DNA of 64,000 nt, taken from Thermus caldilimi (GTDB lineage Bacteria; Deinococcota; Deinococci; Deinococcales; Thermaceae). The notes beneath the pieces are model-generated. The model saw only the letters and a program-made list of their open reading frames with translations. It did no database searches and was not told the DNA's origin. This document shows positions 17,739 to 28,774 of this stretch, piece by piece; positions within the stretch are counted from its first letter, which is position 1, and each line of letters starts with the position of its first letter. The stretch is from assembly GCF_004684245.1 (NCBI RefSeq), contig NZ_CP038452.1, forward strand, positions 1,536,796 to 1,600,795. The letters are read 5' to 3'. Position numbers and translations under genes: made by a program.

Positions 17739-17852
17739 TTACCCTTGCCGCTGCTTGTGCTTGGGGTTCTCGCAGATCACGTACACCCGGCCGTGCCGGC
17801 GCACCACCTTGCACTTCTCGCACATCTTTTTAACCGATGCCCGTACCTTCAT
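17739..17852 (-). CDS. rpmJ: Ribosomal protein L36
   Basis: A 37-residue L36 that is easy to miss because of its size. The protein reads [19 protein letters not shown] and so on. The metal site is Cys11, Cys14, Cys27 and His32, the zinc-ribbon form. It sits between infA and rpsM with gaps of 8 and 9 nt, the normal bacterial position. Confidence 0.97.
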   Translation of the reverse strand: MKVRASVKKMCEKCKVVRRHGRVYVICENPKHKQRQG

Positions 17853-17860
17853 CTCGCCTC

Positions 17861-18079
17861 CTACTTCCTGTACACGATGCGGCCCCGCGTGGGGTCGTAG
17901 GGGGTAATCTCCACCACCACCCGGTCCCCGGGCAGGATGCGGATGTAGTGCATGCGCATCTTGCCCGAGATGTAGGCCAGGATCTCCGGTCCCGAGTCCA
18001 GCTTCACCCGAAAGGTGGTGTTGGGCAAAGCCTCGGTAACCACGCCTTCCGCCCGAATGGTGTCCTTCTCCTTCGCCAT
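17861..18079 (-). CDS. infA: Translation initiation factor IF-1
   Basis: A 72-residue S1/OB-fold protein ([31 protein letters not shown]) that occupies the ribosomal A site during initiation. It follows map by 7 nt and precedes rpmJ by 8 nt. Confidence 0.98.
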   Translation of the reverse strand: MAKEKDTIRAEGVVTEALPNTTFRVKLDSGPEILAYISGKMRMHYIRILPGDRVVVEITPYDPTRGRIVYRK

Positions 18080-18086
18080 ACCCCTC

Positions 18087-18854
18087 CTACCGCGCCCGCA
18101 CCAGGGAAACCCCGGTGAGAAGCTCCGGGCCCTCCTTCGTCACCAAGACGGTGTTCTCGTAGTGGGCGGCGAGGTTGCCCTTGCCGGCGCTCGCCGTCCA
18201 GCCATCTTTCAATATTACCACAGAAGCCGGGCGTAGGGTGACCATGGGCTCGAGGGCCAGGGTCATCCCGGGGCGGATCTTGGGGCCCGTTCCCGGTTTG
18301 CCGAAGTTGGGGAGCTGGGGATCCTCGTGGATCTCCCGCCCCACCCCGTGCCCCACAAACTCTCGCACCACCCCATAGCCACGGCTTTCCAGAAACGTCT
18401 GCACCGCATGGGCCACATCCCCGATGCGGTACCCGGGCCTAAGGTACTTCATCCCCTCCCAGAAGGCGGCCTCGGTATCCTGGATGAGCCTTTCCGCCTC
18501 CGGGGAAACCCGACCCACGGGGAAGGTGCGGGCCATGTCCGCGGCGAAGCCCCCGTAGATGAGGCCCACGTCCACGGAGAGGATATCCCCCTCTTTCAGG
18601 GGTTCATCGGAAGGAATGCCGTGGACCACCACCTCGTTCACCGAGGTGCATAAGGTGGCGGGAAACCCGTAAAGGCCCAGGAAGGCCGGCTTGGCCTTGC
18701 GCTTTTTTATGGCCTCGTAGGCGATCCGGTCCAGCTCCTTGGTGGTGATGCCGGGCTCCACATGCCGGCCCACTTCCTCCACCACCTCGGTGAGGAGGGC
18801 CCCCGCCTCCCGCATGCGCTCAATCTCCCATGGACTCTTCAACTTGATGGCCAT
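18087..18854 (-). CDS. map: Methionine aminopeptidase, type I
   Basis: A 255-residue metalloprotease that removes initiator methionine. The five metal ligands are Asp95, Asp106, His169, Glu202 and Glu233, and His79 is the substrate-binding histidine. The ATG at 18854 overlaps the adk stop by one base (TGATG), so translation is coupled. The secY-adk-map-infA order is the usual one. Confidence 0.97.
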   Translation of the reverse strand: MAIKLKSPWEIERMREAGALLTEVVEEVGRHVEPGITTKELDRIAYEAIKKRKAKPAFLGLYGFPATLCTSVNEVVVHGIPSDEPLKEGDILSVDVGLIYGGFAADMARTFPVGRVSPEAERLIQDTEAAFWEGMKYLRPGYRIGDVAHAVQTFLESRGYGVVREFVGHGVGREIHEDPQLPNFGKPGTGPKIRPGMTLALEPMVTLRPASVVILKDGWTASAGKGNLAAHYENTVLVTKEGPELLTGVSLVRAR

Positions 18855-19414
18855 CAGATTCCCAAAGCTGCCCGGATGCGGGCGTAGACCTCATCGGGGG
18901 TACCCAGGCCGTCCACCCGCCTCAAGGCACCCGTTTTTTCATAATACTGCACCAAGGGCTCGGTTTTCTCCCGATAGACCCGGAGCCGGTGCCGGATGGT
19001 CTCCTCGTTGTCGTCCGAGCGCCCCTCGAGCTCCGCCCGCTTGAGCATACGGGCGATGAGCTCCTCCTCCGGCACCTCAACGAGCACCACCCCAAGAAGC
19101 CGGGTCCCGGTAGCCTGAAGCAGGTGGTCTAGGGCCTCCGCCTGGGCCAGGGTGCGGGGAAAGCCGTCGAAGATCACCCGCTCCGAAAGCTCCTCCCGAA
19201 TCAGGGCCAGGATGAGCTCATCCGGAACCAGATCCCCCCGGTCCATGATGGGCTTCACCTGTTGCCCTAAGGGCGTGCCCCGGGCCACATGGTCCCGCAG
19301 GATGTCCCCGGTGGAGAGCTTCTTAAAGCCCAGCTCCTCCGCTAGCCTGGCCGCCTGGGTGCCCTTTCCCGCCCCCGGCGGCCCCAAGAAGATCACCGCT
19401 TCCCCCATCCGCAT
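18854..19414 (-). CDS. adk: Adenylate kinase
   Basis: A 186-residue kinase that balances ATP, ADP and AMP. P-loop GPPGAGKGT (11-19), AMP-binding FDGFPRT, and a short lid without the zinc cysteines of Gram-positive enzymes. The ATG at 19414 has GGAGG 6 nt before it and gives the same length as the T. thermophilus enzyme; a second ATG two codons in is the alternative. Confidence 0.97.
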   Translation of the reverse strand: MRMGEAVIFLGPPGAGKGTQAARLAEELGFKKLSTGDILRDHVARGTPLGQQVKPIMDRGDLVPDELILALIREELSERVIFDGFPRTLAQAEALDHLLQATGTRLLGVVLVEVPEEELIARMLKRAELEGRSDDNEETIRHRLRVYREKTEPLVQYYEKTGALRRVDGLGTPDEVYARIRAALGI

Positions 19415-19425
19415 TACCCCCCCTC

Positions 19426-20742
19426 CTAGCGCGTGCGGCCGCGGATGCGGCCCTTGGAAAGGAACCCCTCGTAGTTCCTCAGCATCAGCTGGCTCTCAAT
19501 CTGCCGCAAGGTGTCCAGAGCCACGCCCACCACGATGAGAAGGCCAATGCCGGAAAAAGCGATGCTCTTCACCCCGGTGAGGTTCTGGATGATCTGGGGC
19601 AAGGCCGCCACCAACCCCAGGAAGAGGGCCCCCCAGAGGGTCAGGCGGGAAACGATGTGCTCCAAGAACTTCACCGTGGGCTCGCCTGGGCGGATGCCCG
19701 GGATGAACCCCCCGTACTCGCGAAGGCTTTCCGCGATGCGCTTGGGGTCAAACTGGACCGCGGTGTAGACGTAGGTGAAGAGGACGATGAGCACCACCTC
19801 AATGAGGAGGCCCGAGAGGTGGGTAGGGTTAAAGAAGTTGGCGATGGCCTGGAGCACCGGGTTGTCCTGGAAGGGGGCGGTGAGGAAGATGGGGATCTGC
19901 AAAATGGCAGCAGCGAAGACAATGGGGATGACGCCGGCAGCGTTCAGCTTGATGGGGATGTAGGTGGCCTGCCCCCCGTAGACCCTCCTGCCCACCACCT
20001 TCCTGGCGTACTGGACAGGAATGCGCCTTTCCGCCTGCTGCACCGCCGCCATCCCGGCGAAAGCCAAGACGATAAAGGCGAGGAAAAAGAGGAAGGCCAC
20101 CAGGTTGACCTCCCCGGTACGGATGAGGCCAGCGGTGCGGAAAAGTTGCGGCAACCAGCCCACCACGATCCCGGCAAAGATGATCATGCTGGTGCCGTTG
20201 CCGATGCCGTACTCGGTGATGCGCTCCGCCATCCAGAGAAGAAGGGCGATACCCGCCACCTGGGTGACCACCACCACCAGCCAGAAGAAGGGACCGGGTG
20301 CCCAGCCGGGAAGCAGGAAACGCCCCCCCTCCGCCCCCAGGAAGGCGGTGGCCAGAAAGAAACCCTGGAAAGCCCCCAGAGCGATGCCGCCGATCCGGGT
20401 GTACTGGTTGATGATACGGCGGCCCTCTTCACCCTCCTTGGAAAGCTTCTCCAGGGTGGGAATCACATTGACCAAAAGCTGCATGATGATGGCGGCGGTG
20501 ATGTAGGGCATGATTCCCAAAGCGAAGATGGAGAAGCGCTCAAAGTTGCCGCCCGAAAAGAGGTTAATGATGCCGAAAACCCCTCCCTGGGTGGTGCGCA
20601 GGAACTCCTGGATCTTGTCCAGGTCCACCCCCGGGGTGGGGATAAAGGCCCCCAGGCGGTAGGCGGCCAACACCAGCAGGGTGAAGAGGATCCGCTGGCG
20701 CAGTTCGGGAATGGCCAGGGCGCTCCGGAAGGCCTTAAGCAT
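19426..20742 (-). CDS. secY: Preprotein translocase subunit SecY
   Basis: A 438-residue, ten-helix channel protein of the Sec translocon. It opens MLKAFRSALAIPELRQRILFT, has GINLFSGG-type plug-region residues, and the cytoplasmic loop GGFIPGIRPGEPT used for SecA/ribosome docking. It begins 1 nt after rplO. Confidence 0.97.
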   Translation of the reverse strand: MLKAFRSALAIPELRQRILFTLLVLAAYRLGAFIPTPGVDLDKIQEFLRTTQGGVFGIINLFSGGNFERFSIFALGIMPYITAAIIMQLLVNVIPTLEKLSKEGEEGRRIINQYTRIGGIALGAFQGFFLATAFLGAEGGRFLLPGWAPGPFFWLVVVVTQVAGIALLLWMAERITEYGIGNGTSMIIFAGIVVGWLPQLFRTAGLIRTGEVNLVAFLFFLAFIVLAFAGMAAVQQAERRIPVQYARKVVGRRVYGGQATYIPIKLNAAGVIPIVFAAAILQIPIFLTAPFQDNPVLQAIANFFNPTHLSGLLIEVVLIVLFTYVYTAVQFDPKRIAESLREYGGFIPGIRPGEPTVKFLEHIVSRLTLWGALFLGLVAALPQIIQNLTGVKSIAFSGIGLLIVVGVALDTLRQIESQLMLRNYEGFLSKGRIRGRTR

Positions 20743-20743
20743 C

Positions 20744-21223
20744 CTAAGCCTCCTGCGTCTGCCCTTCGGGCGAGGGGGCCAAAAGGATGGCCTCGCCGCC
20801 CGCAGCCTTCAGCTTTTCCAGGGCGGTCTTGGAAAAGGCGTGGGCCACCACCCTAAGGGGCTTGGCCTCCCCTTCCCCCAGCACCTTAAGCCGAAAACCC
20901 TTCTTAAGGATCCCAGCCTGGATCAGCATGTCGGGGGTCACCTCCCCTTCAAAGCGGGCCAGGTCCCTCAGGTTCACCCCCTGGTACTTGGGCCTCTTGA
21001 TCTCCCCCGGCACCTGTCCCTGCATGCCCCGCTTGGGCAGGCGCATCAGGGTGGTGGAGCGCCCCCCCTCAAAGCGGCGGGGGTCCTTGAGGCCGCCGGA
21101 GCGGGACTTCTGCCCCTTGTGACCCCGGGTGGCCGTCTTGCCGTGGCCGGAGCCAGGGCCCCGCCCCACCCGCTTCCGCCTCTTGTTGGCCCCAGGATTG
21201 GGTTTAAGATCGGTAAGCTTCAT
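20744..21223 (-). CDS. rplO: Ribosomal protein L15
   Basis: A 159-residue L15 with the glycine/arginine-rich N-terminus that threads through 23S rRNA ([20 protein letters not shown]). It is slightly longer at the C-terminus than the 150-residue T. thermophilus protein. It overlaps rpmD by 4 nt (ATGA). Confidence 0.97.
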   Translation of the reverse strand: MKLTDLKPNPGANKRRKRVGRGPGSGHGKTATRGHKGQKSRSGGLKDPRRFEGGRSTTLMRLPKRGMQGQVPGEIKRPKYQGVNLRDLARFEGEVTPDMLIQAGILKKGFRLKVLGEGEAKPLRVVAHAFSKTALEKLKAAGGEAILLAPSPEGQTQEA

Positions 21224-21402
21224 TCCAGCACCTCCACCCGCACAAGGTGGGCCACCTTCTTGATGTTGCCCAGTATGGCGGGATGGTCCTCGAGGACCCT
21301 TTCCCTGTGAAGCTTGGTCAGCCCCAGGGCTTTCAAGGCCGCCTTCTGGTCTTTGGGATAGCCGATGGGGCTCTTCACCAGCTTAACCTTGAGCTTGGCC
21401 AT
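21220..21402 (-). CDS. rpmD: Ribosomal protein L30
   Basis: A 60-residue L30 ([20 protein letters not shown]). The ATG at 21402 overlaps the rpsE stop by one base; a GTG one codon earlier was not chosen because the ATG gives the length of the Thermus homologue. Confidence 0.96.
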   Translation of the reverse strand: MAKLKVKLVKSPIGYPKDQKAALKALGLTKLHRERVLEDHPAILGNIKKVAHLVRVEVLE

Positions 21403-21875
21403 CACTCCTCCCTGCCCTTCCGCAGGCGCTCCACATCCTGTTGGGTCTTAAGCTGCCTGAGGGCCTCCATGGTGGCGTAGGCGATGTTGATGGGGTTGCG
21501 GCTCCCCAGCTCCTTGGTGAGGATATCCGTGATCCCCGCAAGCTCGAGGATGGCCCGGGGCACTGCCCCCGCAATCACCCCCGTGCCCGGGGCTGCGGGC
21601 TTCAGGAGGATCTTGGAGGCCCCGTACTCCACCTCGATCTCGTGGGGGATGGTGCCGTTCATGAGGGGCACCTCCACCATGTGGCGGCGGGCGTAGTACC
21701 CCGCCTTCTGCACCGCCAGGGGCACCTCCTTGGCCTTGCCCAGGCCCAGGCCCACCCGGCCCTGCCGGTCACCCACCACTACCAAGGCCCCGAAGCGGAA
21801 GCGGCGGCCACCCTGGTAGGTCTTGGCGGTGCGCCGCACCAGGATCATCTTCTCTTCAAAGTCGGTCTCGGGCAT
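21402..21875 (-). CDS. rpsE: Ribosomal protein S5
   Basis: A 157-residue S5, which helps mRNA entry and decoding accuracy. The N-terminal double-stranded RNA-binding fold ([19 protein letters not shown]) and the C-terminal GTGVIAGGAVRA-like stretch (here [12 protein letters not shown]) are present. It lies 21 nt after rplR with a good ribosome-binding site. Confidence 0.97.
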   Translation of the reverse strand: MPETDFEEKMILVRRTAKTYQGGRRFRFGALVVVGDRQGRVGLGLGKAKEVPLAVQKAGYYARRHMVEVPLMNGTIPHEIEVEYGASKILLKPAAPGTGVIAGAVPRAILELAGITDILTKELGSRNPINIAYATMEALRQLKTQQDVERLRKGREE

Positions 21876-21896
21876 GCTTCCTCCTCGTTAAGCGAC

Positions 21897-22235
21897 CTAG
21901 AACTCCAGGCCCCCTTCTCTGGCCCCTTCCGCCAGAGCCTTTACCCGGCCGTGGTACTTGTAGGGGCCACGGTCAAAAGCCACCTTGGTGATCCCCAACG
22001 CCTTGGCCTTCTCCGCCAGGGCCCGCCCCACCTGCCGGGCCACCTCGGTCTTGTTGCCCTTAAGCTTCAGGGCCAGGCTGGACTCGGCCACCAGGGTATG
22101 GCCCTTCTCGTCATCGATGATCTGGGCGTAGATGTGGTTAAGGCTCCGGAAGACGGACAGACGGAGCCGGCCCGTGCGCTTGATGCGGTTACGCACCCGG
22201 AACTTGCGGCGTTCGTATGCGGTAAGCCGTGCCAT
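21897..22235 (-). CDS. rplR: Ribosomal protein L18
   Basis: A 112-residue 5S-rRNA-binding protein: basic N-terminus ([20 protein letters not shown]) and C-terminal [20 protein letters not shown]. It begins 8 nt after rplF. Confidence 0.97.
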   Translation of the reverse strand: MARLTAYERRKFRVRNRIKRTGRLRLSVFRSLNHIYAQIIDDEKGHTLVAESSLALKLKGNKTEVARQVGRALAEKAKALGITKVAFDRGPYKYHGRVKALAEGAREGGLEF

Positions 22236-22243
22236 GGTTCCCC

Positions 22244-22786
22244 CTACTTCTTGGCCCCGGCCTTGCCGGGCTTAAGGCGGACGGGCTCGCCCGCGTAGTA
22301 AATGCCCTTCTCGTGGTAGGCGCTGGGCTTCTTGATGGCCCTGAGGTTGGCCGCCACCTGGCCCACCTTCTGCTTGTCTATGCCCAGAACGCGGATCTTG
22401 GTGGGCTCGGGCACCTCAAAGGTGATGCCCTCCGGGGGCTCCACCACCACGGGGTGGCTGAAGCCCACGGTGAGCTCCACCGCCCGTCCCGCAAGCCGGG
22501 CCCGGTAGCCGATGCCCTTGATGAGGAGCTCCTTCACGTACCCCTCGGAAACCCCCTTGATGGCGTTGGCGATGAGGGTCCGGGTGAGGCCGTGCAGGCT
22601 CTTGTGCCGGCGCTCATCCGAGGGCCGCTCCACCCGCACCACCCCTCCGTCCACCACCACCCGCACCTCCGGGGAGATGGGCACGAAAAGTTCGCCCTTG
22701 GGGCCTTTCACCTTCACGAGCCCCGGGGTCACCTCCACAGTGACCCCCTTGGGCAAGGGAATGGGAAGCCGGCCAATCCTAGACAT
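22244..22786 (-). CDS. rplF: Ribosomal protein L6
   Basis: A 180-residue L6 near the factor-binding centre, with two related domains and the C-terminal signature [14 protein letters not shown]. The ATG at 22786 overlaps the rpsH stop by one base and gives [15 protein letters not shown], the expected N-terminus; a GTG two codons upstream is the alternative. Confidence 0.97.
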   Translation of the reverse strand: MSRIGRLPIPLPKGVTVEVTPGLVKVKGPKGELFVPISPEVRVVVDGGVVRVERPSDERRHKSLHGLTRTLIANAIKGVSEGYVKELLIKGIGYRARLAGRAVELTVGFSHPVVVEPPEGITFEVPEPTKIRVLGIDKQKVGQVAANLRAIKKPSAYHEKGIYYAGEPVRLKPGKAGAKK

Positions 22787-23202
22787 CACCACACCTCGCA
22801 GATAAGCTCCCCGCCCACGCCCAGACGCCGGGCCTCCCGGTCGGTAAGGACGCCCTTGGGCGTGGACAGGATGGCAATCCCCAGGCCGCGGCGCACCCGG
22901 GGAATCTCCTTGACCCCCACATACACCCGTCGCCCAGGACGGCTGATGCGACGGATGTGGTTGATGACCTGTTCGGGCCGGGGATCGGGTCCCTGGCGCC
23001 GGGGCCCGTACTTGAGGTAGATGCGCAAAACGGGCTTGCCGTCCACCTCCACCCGCTCGTACCCCTTGATGAAGCCCTCCCGCGCCAGGATCTTGAGGAT
23101 CTCCTCCTTGAAGCGGGAGGCGGGTACCTCGGTGCTCTCCTTGTAGACCCGGGTGGCGTTCCGAATCCGGGTCAGCATGTCGGCAATGGGGTCCGTCAAC
23201 AT
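22786..23202 (-). CDS. rpsH: Ribosomal protein S8
   Basis: A 138-residue S8, a primary 16S rRNA binder. It opens [16 protein letters not shown] and ends with the conserved [20 protein letters not shown] segment. In E. coli S8 represses the spc operon; here a 68-nt gap with a hairpin precedes it. Confidence 0.97.
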   Translation of the reverse strand: MLTDPIADMLTRIRNATRVYKESTEVPASRFKEEILKILAREGFIKGYERVEVDGKPVLRIYLKYGPRRQGPDPRPEQVINHIRRISRPGRRVYVGVKEIPRVRRGLGIAILSTPKGVLTDREARRLGVGGELICEVW

Positions 23203-23241
23203 TTCCTCTCTCCTTTTACCTCACTCCTGGACCATGCGGTC

Positions 23242-23259
23242 TCGAGGGAACCCCCTCGA
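23242..23259 (-). other. Hairpin in rpsN-rpsH gap
   Basis: TCGAGGG (23242-23248) and CCCTCGA (23253-23259) form a 7-bp stem with a 4-nt loop in the largest gap (68 nt) inside the spc cluster, just before S8. It could be a processing or regulatory element; nothing proves this. Confidence 0.4.
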
Positions 23260-23270
23260 CCGGCCACGGC

Positions 23271-23456
23271 CTACCAACTGGCCTTCTTTACCCCGGGAAG
23301 CTGTCCCTTGTGGGCCAGCTCCCTAAGGCAAATCCGGCAGAGCCCGAAGTAGCGGTACACGCTCCTGGCCCTCCCACAGCGCACGCAACGGGTGTAGGCC
23401 CGCACCTTGAACTTGGGGGTACGCTTGGCCTTTTCGATCAACGCTTTTCTCGCCAT
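23271..23456 (-). CDS. rpsN: Ribosomal protein S14, type Z
   Basis: A 61-residue zinc-binding S14: CVRCGR and [10 protein letters not shown] supply four cysteines. The short zinc form is normal in Thermus. It follows rplE by 7 nt. Confidence 0.97.
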   Translation of the reverse strand: MARKALIEKAKRTPKFKVRAYTRCVRCGRARSVYRYFGLCRICLRELAHKGQLPGVKKASW

Positions 23457-23463
23457 GCTCGCC

Positions 23464-24012
23464 TCACTTGCGGAAGGGGAAGCCCAGAAGCTCCAAAAGA
23501 ACCCTGGCCTCCTCGTCGGTCCGGGCGGTGGTCACCACCGCGATATCCATTCCCCGAAGGGCGTCCACCATGTCGTAGGTGATCTCCGGGAAGATGAGCT
23601 GCTCCCTAAGGCCCAGGTTGTAGTTGCCGCGGCCATCAAAGCTATTCGGGTTCACCCCGCGGAAGTCGCGGATACGGGGAAGGGCCACGGAAAGGAGCTT
23701 CTCCAGGAAGATCCACATTCGGTCACCCCGCAGGGTAACCCTGAGGCCGATGGGCATCCCCTTGCGGAGCTTGAAGTTGGAGATGGACTTCTTGGCCCGG
23801 GTTATGGCCGGCTTCTGGCCAGTGATGAGGGCAAGCTCCTGGGAAGCCTTCTCCAGGATGCGGGCATCCTCCTTGGCCTCCCCCAGCCCCTGGTTGATCA
23901 CCACCTTCTCCAGCCGAGGCACCTCCCAGATGTTCTGGTAGCCGAAGCGGCGGATGAGCTCGGGCCGTACCTCCTCGTAGTACTTCTTCTTCAGCACAAC
24001 CTCTAGCGGCAT
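23464..24012 (-). CDS. rplE: Ribosomal protein L5
   Basis: A 182-residue 5S-rRNA-binding protein of the central protuberance that contacts P-site tRNA. It carries [18 protein letters not shown] and [20 protein letters not shown]. The ATG at 24012 follows rplX by 1 nt; the long upstream in-frame extension lies inside rplX and is spurious. Confidence 0.97.
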   Translation of the reverse strand: MPLEVVLKKKYYEEVRPELIRRFGYQNIWEVPRLEKVVINQGLGEAKEDARILEKASQELALITGQKPAITRAKKSISNFKLRKGMPIGLRVTLRGDRMWIFLEKLLSVALPRIRDFRGVNPNSFDGRGNYNLGLREQLIFPEITYDMVDALRGMDIAVVTTARTDEEARVLLELLGFPFRK

Positions 24013-24013
24013 C

Positions 24014-24346
24014 TTATCCCTCCACGTCCAAAGCTCCGCCGCACTTGGCGCACACCCGGATCTTACGGCCGTTTTCCAGGAGCTTCCTGCGCACCCGGGT
24101 GGGCTTGCCGCACGCGGGGCAGATGGGGCGCACCTTGGAGGCATGCAGGGGAGCCTCCTGCTCCACAAAGCCACCCTGGGGGTACTGGGGGCTCACCCGC
24201 ACCGCCTTCTTAACAATGTTCACCCCCTCCACGATGACCGCCCCCTTCTTGGGCAACACGGCCTTCACCTTGCCCACCTGGCCCTTGTACTTGCCCGAGG
24301 CCACCAGGACGGTGTCCCCCTTTTTTACGTGCAGCTTGGCCCGCAT
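24014..24346 (-). CDS. rplX: Ribosomal protein L24 with zinc ribbon
   Basis: A 110-residue L24: KOW motif ([16 protein letters not shown], about 13-28) plus a C-terminal pair of cysteine knuckles (CPACG and CAKCG) that should hold zinc, as remembered for Thermus L24. It overlaps rplN by one base. Confidence 0.97.
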   Translation of the reverse strand: MRAKLHVKKGDTVLVASGKYKGQVGKVKAVLPKKGAVIVEGVNIVKKAVRVSPQYPQGGFVEQEAPLHASKVRPICPACGKPTRVRRKLLENGRKIRVCAKCGGALDVEG

Positions 24347-24714
24347 CAGAGCACCTCCGGCGCTAAGGAGACGATCTTCATGAAGCCCTTTTCCCGGAGC
24401 TCCCGCGCCACGGGGCCGAAGACGCGGGTGCCCCGGGGCTCCAGCTGGTTGTTGATGATGACGGCGGCGTTGTCGTCAAAGCGGATGGCGGAACCATCGG
24501 GGCGCTTGACCTCCTTCCGGGTGCGCACCACCACCGCCTTGACCACGTCGCCTTCCTTCACCGCCCCCCGGGGGATGGCCTCCTTGACGCTGGCCACGAT
24601 AATGTCCCCCACGGTGGCGTACTTGGCGTTGGAGCCCTTAAGCACGCGAATGCACATGATCTTGCGGGCCCCGGTGTTGTCGGCCACCTCCAGGTAGGTC
24701 TGGGGCTGGATCAT
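24346..24714 (-). CDS. rplN: Ribosomal protein L14
   Basis: A 122-residue beta-barrel L14 at the intersubunit face ([28 protein letters not shown]-type loop). It overlaps rpsQ by 4 nt. Confidence 0.97.
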   Translation of the reverse strand: MIQPQTYLEVADNTGARKIMCIRVLKGSNAKYATVGDIIVASVKEAIPRGAVKEGDVVKAVVVRTRKEVKRPDGSAIRFDDNAAVIINNQLEPRGTRVFGPVARELREKGFMKIVSLAPEVL

Positions 24715-25028
24715 GCCTTACCTCCCCGTTTGGAAAGGCTGGCGTAGTTTTGCCTACGCACCAGGTACTTCTCCACCAGGTCCAGCCTGCCCCCCTCCAC
24801 CAGGCGCAAAACCCGAAAACGCTTGCGCTTGGAGATGGGACGGGACTCGATGATCTCCACCACGTCCCCTACCTTGTACTTGTCCTCGGGGTCGTGGGCC
24901 AGGTACTTTTTGGAGCGCTTGATCACCTTGCCGTAGAGGGGGTGGGGAAACTGGCGCTCCACCAGGACCGAAACGGTCTTCTGCATCTTGTCGCTCACCA
25001 CCACCCCGGTCAGCACCTTCTTAGGCAT
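24711..25028 (-). CDS. rpsQ: Ribosomal protein S17
   Basis: A 105-residue OB-fold S17 ([20 protein letters not shown]) with the long C-terminal helix typical of Thermus. It overlaps rpmC by 8 nt and rplN by 4 nt. Confidence 0.97.
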   Translation of the reverse strand: MPKKVLTGVVVSDKMQKTVSVLVERQFPHPLYGKVIKRSKKYLAHDPEDKYKVGDVVEIIESRPISKRKRFRVLRLVEGGRLDLVEKYLVRRQNYASLSKRGGKA

Positions 25029-25218
25029 TGGCCCTCCTCTTTTCGTTCAGGACCGTGAGGAGCCGGGCGATGAGGCGCCGGGTCTCCCGGACCCTGTGGT
25101 TCTGGGAAAGCTGGCCGATGGAGGCTTGGAAGCGGAGCTCCATCAGCTCCCGCTTCTTCTCCCGAACCAGCTTCTCGATCTCACTGGGAGAGAGCTTGCG
25201 GATCTCACTGGGCTTCAT
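25021..25218 (-). CDS. rpmC: Ribosomal protein L29
   Basis: A 65-residue two-helix L29 near the exit tunnel ([20 protein letters not shown]). It is seven residues shorter than the remembered T. thermophilus protein, lacking part of the N-terminal helix. It overlaps rplP by 14 nt. Confidence 0.96.
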   Translation of the reverse strand: MKPSEIRKLSPSEIEKLVREKKRELMELRFQASIGQLSQNHRVRETRRLIARLLTVLNEKRRANA

Positions 25219-25630
25219 CGTAGGCGTCCCTCCTCACGATCTTGGTCTTTATGGGAAGCTTGTGGCCGGCGATGCGCAAGGCCTCGAGGGCCTGCTCCTC
25301 CGTGACGCCCGCCACCTCGAACATCACCCGGCCCGGCTTCACCACCGCCACGTACCCTTCCACGTTGCCCTTACCCTTACCCATCCGCACCTCGAGGGGC
25401 TTCTTGGTGTAGGGCTTGTCGGGGAAGATGCGGATGAAGATCTTGCCCCCGCGGCGGAAATGGCGCACCATGGCCACACGGGCCGCCTCAATCTGCTGGG
25501 CGGTGATCCAGGCGGGCTCCATGGCCACCAGGCCAAAGTCCCCGAAGGCCACGTAATCTCCCCCCTTGGCCGCCCCCTTCATGCGACCCCGGTGCTGCTT
25601 GCGGTACTTCATGCGCCTGGGCATCAACAT
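25205..25630 (-). CDS. rplP: Ribosomal protein L16
   Basis: A 141-residue L16 beside the peptidyl-transferase centre and A-site tRNA ([39 protein letters not shown]). The first of three nearby methionines is used, matching the Thermus homologue. Confidence 0.97.
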   Translation of the reverse strand: MLMPRRMKYRKQHRGRMKGAAKGGDYVAFGDFGLVAMEPAWITAQQIEAARVAMVRHFRRGGKIFIRIFPDKPYTKKPLEVRMGKGKGNVEGYVAVVKPGRVMFEVAGVTEEQALEALRIAGHKLPIKTKIVRRDAYDEAQ

Positions 25631-25633
25631 GGC

Positions 25634-26353
25634 CTACTCCTCCTTCTTCACGCGCACCGCTGGGCGGCGGCGGCGGGGCTTTTCCTCCGCCCTTGGCCCC
25701 TCGGGGCGGGCCTTGGGCTTCTGTCCGCCGATCACCTCGCCCAGGAACACGTAGGCCTTGACCCCCAGCACCCCGTAGGTGGTGCGGGCCAAAGCGAAGC
25801 CGTAGTCTATGTTAGCACGAAGGGTGTGAAGGGGCACCCGGCCCTCGGCGGCCCACTCCGTGCGGGCCTGCTCGGCGCCGCCGATGCGGCCGGAGACGAT
25901 CACCTTGGCTCCCTTAGCCCCCGCCTCCATGACCCGCTGCACCGCCTGCTTGATGGCCCGCCGCACGGCAAAGCGGCGCTCGATCTGCTCCGCCACCCGC
26001 TGGGCCACCAAAGGAGCGGAGAGGTTGGGGTTGTGGATCTCCTGGACGTTCAGGGCCACGTTCTTGCCGGTGAGCTGGGAAAGGGTATCCCTCAGGACCT
26101 TGATCTTCTCCCCGCCCCGGCCGATGACCACACCCGGCTTGGCCACGTGCACGGTCACGGCCACGTTGTCCGCAGCCCGTTCGATGTCGATGCGGGCCAA
26201 ACCAGCCGGGTAGAGCTCCTTGGTGAGGACCTCGCGGATCTTCTGGTCCTCCACCAGGAGGTGGCGGTACTGCTTCTTGCCCGCATACCAGCGGGACTCC
26301 CAGTCCCGGGTGATACCAAGCCTGAACCCGATGGGGTGGATCTTATTTCCCAT
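25634..26353 (-). CDS. rpsC: Ribosomal protein S3
   Basis: A 239-residue S3 with KH domain ([20 protein letters not shown]) at the mRNA entry channel and a basic tail ([15 protein letters not shown]). It overlaps rplV by 11 nt. Confidence 0.97.
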   Translation of the reverse strand: MGNKIHPIGFRLGITRDWESRWYAGKKQYRHLLVEDQKIREVLTKELYPAGLARIDIERAADNVAVTVHVAKPGVVIGRGGEKIKVLRDTLSQLTGKNVALNVQEIHNPNLSAPLVAQRVAEQIERRFAVRRAIKQAVQRVMEAGAKGAKVIVSGRIGGAEQARTEWAAEGRVPLHTLRANIDYGFALARTTYGVLGVKAYVFLGEVIGGQKPKARPEGPRAEEKPRRRRPAVRVKKEE

Positions 26354-26684
26354 GCTTCTCTCCCAAGATCACCGTGATGTGGCTGGTCCTCTTCTTGATG
26401 ATGTCCGCCCGGCCCCGGGCCCGGGGAAGCACCCTTTTCAAAGCGGGCCCCTCGTCCACAAAGGCCGCCTTCACGAAAAGCCGGTCCTCCAGCATGTCGT
26501 GGTTGTTGACCGCATTGGCGGCAGCGGACTCCAGTACCTTGGCCACGTAATAGGCCCCCCGCTTAGGGGTGTAGCGCAGGATGGCGCGGGCCTCCTCGAG
26601 GCTCTTCCCCCGGATCAGGTCCACCACAAGGCGGACCTTCCTGGGGGAGATGCGCACGTAACGGGCAATGGCTTTCGCTTCCAT
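26343..26684 (-). CDS. rplV: Ribosomal protein L22
   Basis: A 113-residue L22 whose beta-hairpin lines the exit tunnel ([20 protein letters not shown]). Macrolide-resistance changes map to this loop in other bacteria; none is evident. It starts 2 nt after rpsS. Confidence 0.97.
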   Translation of the reverse strand: MEAKAIARYVRISPRKVRLVVDLIRGKSLEEARAILRYTPKRGAYYVAKVLESAAANAVNNHDMLEDRLFVKAAFVDEGPALKRVLPRARGRADIIKKRTSHITVILGEKHGK

Positions 26685-26686
26685 GG

Positions 26687-26971
<285 letters not shown>

Positions 26972-26976
26972 TCACC

Positions 26977-27807
26977 TCACTTCTTGCGGCGGGCGACGAT
27001 GAAGCGGCTGGAGGGCTTCCGCCGCTTCCTGGTCTTGAGCCCCTTGGTCTGCCAGCCCCAAGGAGAGGCCGGGGGACGGCCCCGGGGCGCCCGGCCCTCA
27101 CCGCCGCCGTGGGGGTGGTCCACCGGGTTCATGGCGGCGCCGCGCACGTGGGGCTTGCGGCCCAGCCAGCGGGTGCGCCCCGCCTTGCCCAGGACGATGT
27201 TCTTGTGGTCAGCGTTGCCCACGGCCCCGATGGTGGCGTAGCACTCCCCGTGCACCTTCCTAAGCTCCCCCGAGGGCAGGCGCAGGATCACGTAATCCCC
27301 TTCCCGGCCCTGGATCTGGGTGCTGGTGCCGGCGGAGCGGGCCAGCTTGGCCCCCTTCTTGGGCTCCAGCTCCACCGCATGGACCACGGTGCCCACGGGG
27401 ATGAAGCGCAGGGGAAGGGCGTTGCCCACCTGGATGGGAGCATCCGGCCCGGCCACCACCTGCTGGCCCACCTGCAAGCCCTCGGGGGCGATGATGTAGC
27501 GCTTCTCCCCGTCGGCGTAATGCAGAAGGGCGATGCGGGCGGAGCGGTTGGGATCGTACTCGATGGCCGCCACCTTGGCGGGGATGCCCGCCTTGTCCCA
27601 GCGCTTGAAGTCGATGATGCGGTAAAGCCGCTTGTGGCCGCCCCCCCGGAAGCGGACGGTGATGCGGCCCTGGTTGTTGCGGCCCCCCGTCTTCTTCAGG
27701 GGCTTGACCAAGGACTTCTCCGGCTCGGTCTTGGTGATCTCGGAGAAGTCCGCCACCGTCATGAAACGGCGGCTTGGGGTGTAGGGTTTGAACTTCTTAA
27801 CTGCCAT
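26977..27807 (-). CDS. rplB: Ribosomal protein L2
   Basis: A 276-residue L2, needed for subunit joining and peptidyl transfer. The conserved histidine motif near the end ([15 protein letters not shown]) includes the histidine linked to activity. It follows rplW after a 51-nt gap. Confidence 0.97.
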   Translation of the reverse strand: MAVKKFKPYTPSRRFMTVADFSEITKTEPEKSLVKPLKKTGGRNNQGRITVRFRGGGHKRLYRIIDFKRWDKAGIPAKVAAIEYDPNRSARIALLHYADGEKRYIIAPEGLQVGQQVVAGPDAPIQVGNALPLRFIPVGTVVHAVELEPKKGAKLARSAGTSTQIQGREGDYVILRLPSGELRKVHGECYATIGAVGNADHKNIVLGKAGRTRWLGRKPHVRGAAMNPVDHPHGGGEGRAPRGRPPASPWGWQTKGLKTRKRRKPSSRFIVARRKK

Positions 27808-27858
27808 CCTCTATGCCTCCCTTGCCGGATCGGGGCCGGGCTCCCCCCCCGACGAGGT

Positions 27859-28149
27859 CTAAATGAGGCCCTCCAGGGCCTCAATCTTCTGCCCGGCGGC
27901 CACCTGCACGATGGCCTTCTTGCGGTCGGGGCGCTTGCCCAGGTAGCGGCCCAGGCGCTTCTTCTTGCCCCGCACCGTCATGGTGTTCACCCCCACCACC
28001 TTGACCTTAAAGGCCGCTTCCACAGCGTTTTTGATCTCCGTCTTGGTGGCCTTGGGGTGGACCCAGAAGGTGTACTTGCCCTCGGCAAAACCGGCGTAGG
28101 CCTTCTCGGAGAGCACCGGGGCCAGGATCACGTCAAAGGCGGTCTTCAT
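27859..28149 (-). CDS. rplW: Ribosomal protein L23
   Basis: A 96-residue L23 at the tunnel exit, docking site for trigger factor and SRP ([39 protein letters not shown]). It overlaps rplD by 4 nt. Confidence 0.97.
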   Translation of the reverse strand: MKTAFDVILAPVLSEKAYAGFAEGKYTFWVHPKATKTEIKNAVEAAFKVKVVGVNTMTVRGKKKRLGRYLGKRPDRKKAIVQVAAGQKIEALEGLI

Positions 28150-28766
28150 GCCTCACCTCCCATGCGGGCCTGGAAGGCCTCCCAAGCCGCCAGGTCCATG
28201 ACCAGGCGCTCGGTGCGCAGGATGTCGTAGACGTTTAACCCCTCCGGCGCCAGGGTCACCACCCAGGGGAGGTTCCGGGCCGCCCGGCGCACCAGCTCGC
28301 TGGCCGTTACCAGGAGCACGCTTTCCGAGCCGTCTAGCCCCACACCCTTAGCCCAGGCCAGGAACTCCTTGGTCTTGCCGTTTACCCCGGCGAAGTCCTC
28401 CACCAGGAGGAGCTTGCCCTCCTTAGCCCGATCGGCCACGGCCATGGCCAACCCCGCCTGCCGCACCTTCTTGGGCAGGGTGTAGCTGTAGTCCCGGGGC
28501 TTGGGGCCAAAGACCGTACCCCCACCCACAAAGATGGGGGCGCCGATATCCCCGTGGCGGGCCCGCCCGGTGTGCTTCTGGGGATAGATCTTGCGGCTGG
28601 AGTAAGCCACCTCGCCCCGGGTCTTGGTGCTGGCCGTCCCCCGGCGCCTTTTCGCCAGCTGCCAGCGCACCACCTCCCATAGGAGATGGGGGTTAACCTC
28701 CTGGGGGAGATCGGCGGCAAGCTCCCGCTTGCCGGAAGAGGAGAGAACAGGAATCTGGTACACCAT
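28146..28766 (-). CDS. rplD: Ribosomal protein L4
   Basis: A 206-residue L4 with the extended loop that reaches into the exit tunnel ([34 protein letters not shown]). In E. coli L4 represses the S10 operon. The N-terminus is a few residues shorter than remembered for T. thermophilus. Confidence 0.97.
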   Translation of the reverse strand: MVYQIPVLSSSGKRELAADLPQEVNPHLLWEVVRWQLAKRRRGTASTKTRGEVAYSSRKIYPQKHTGRARHGDIGAPIFVGGGTVFGPKPRDYSYTLPKKVRQAGLAMAVADRAKEGKLLLVEDFAGVNGKTKEFLAWAKGVGLDGSESVLLVTASELVRRAARNLPWVVTLAPEGLNVYDILRTERLVMDLAAWEAFQARMGGEA

Positions 28767-28774
28767 GTCCTCCT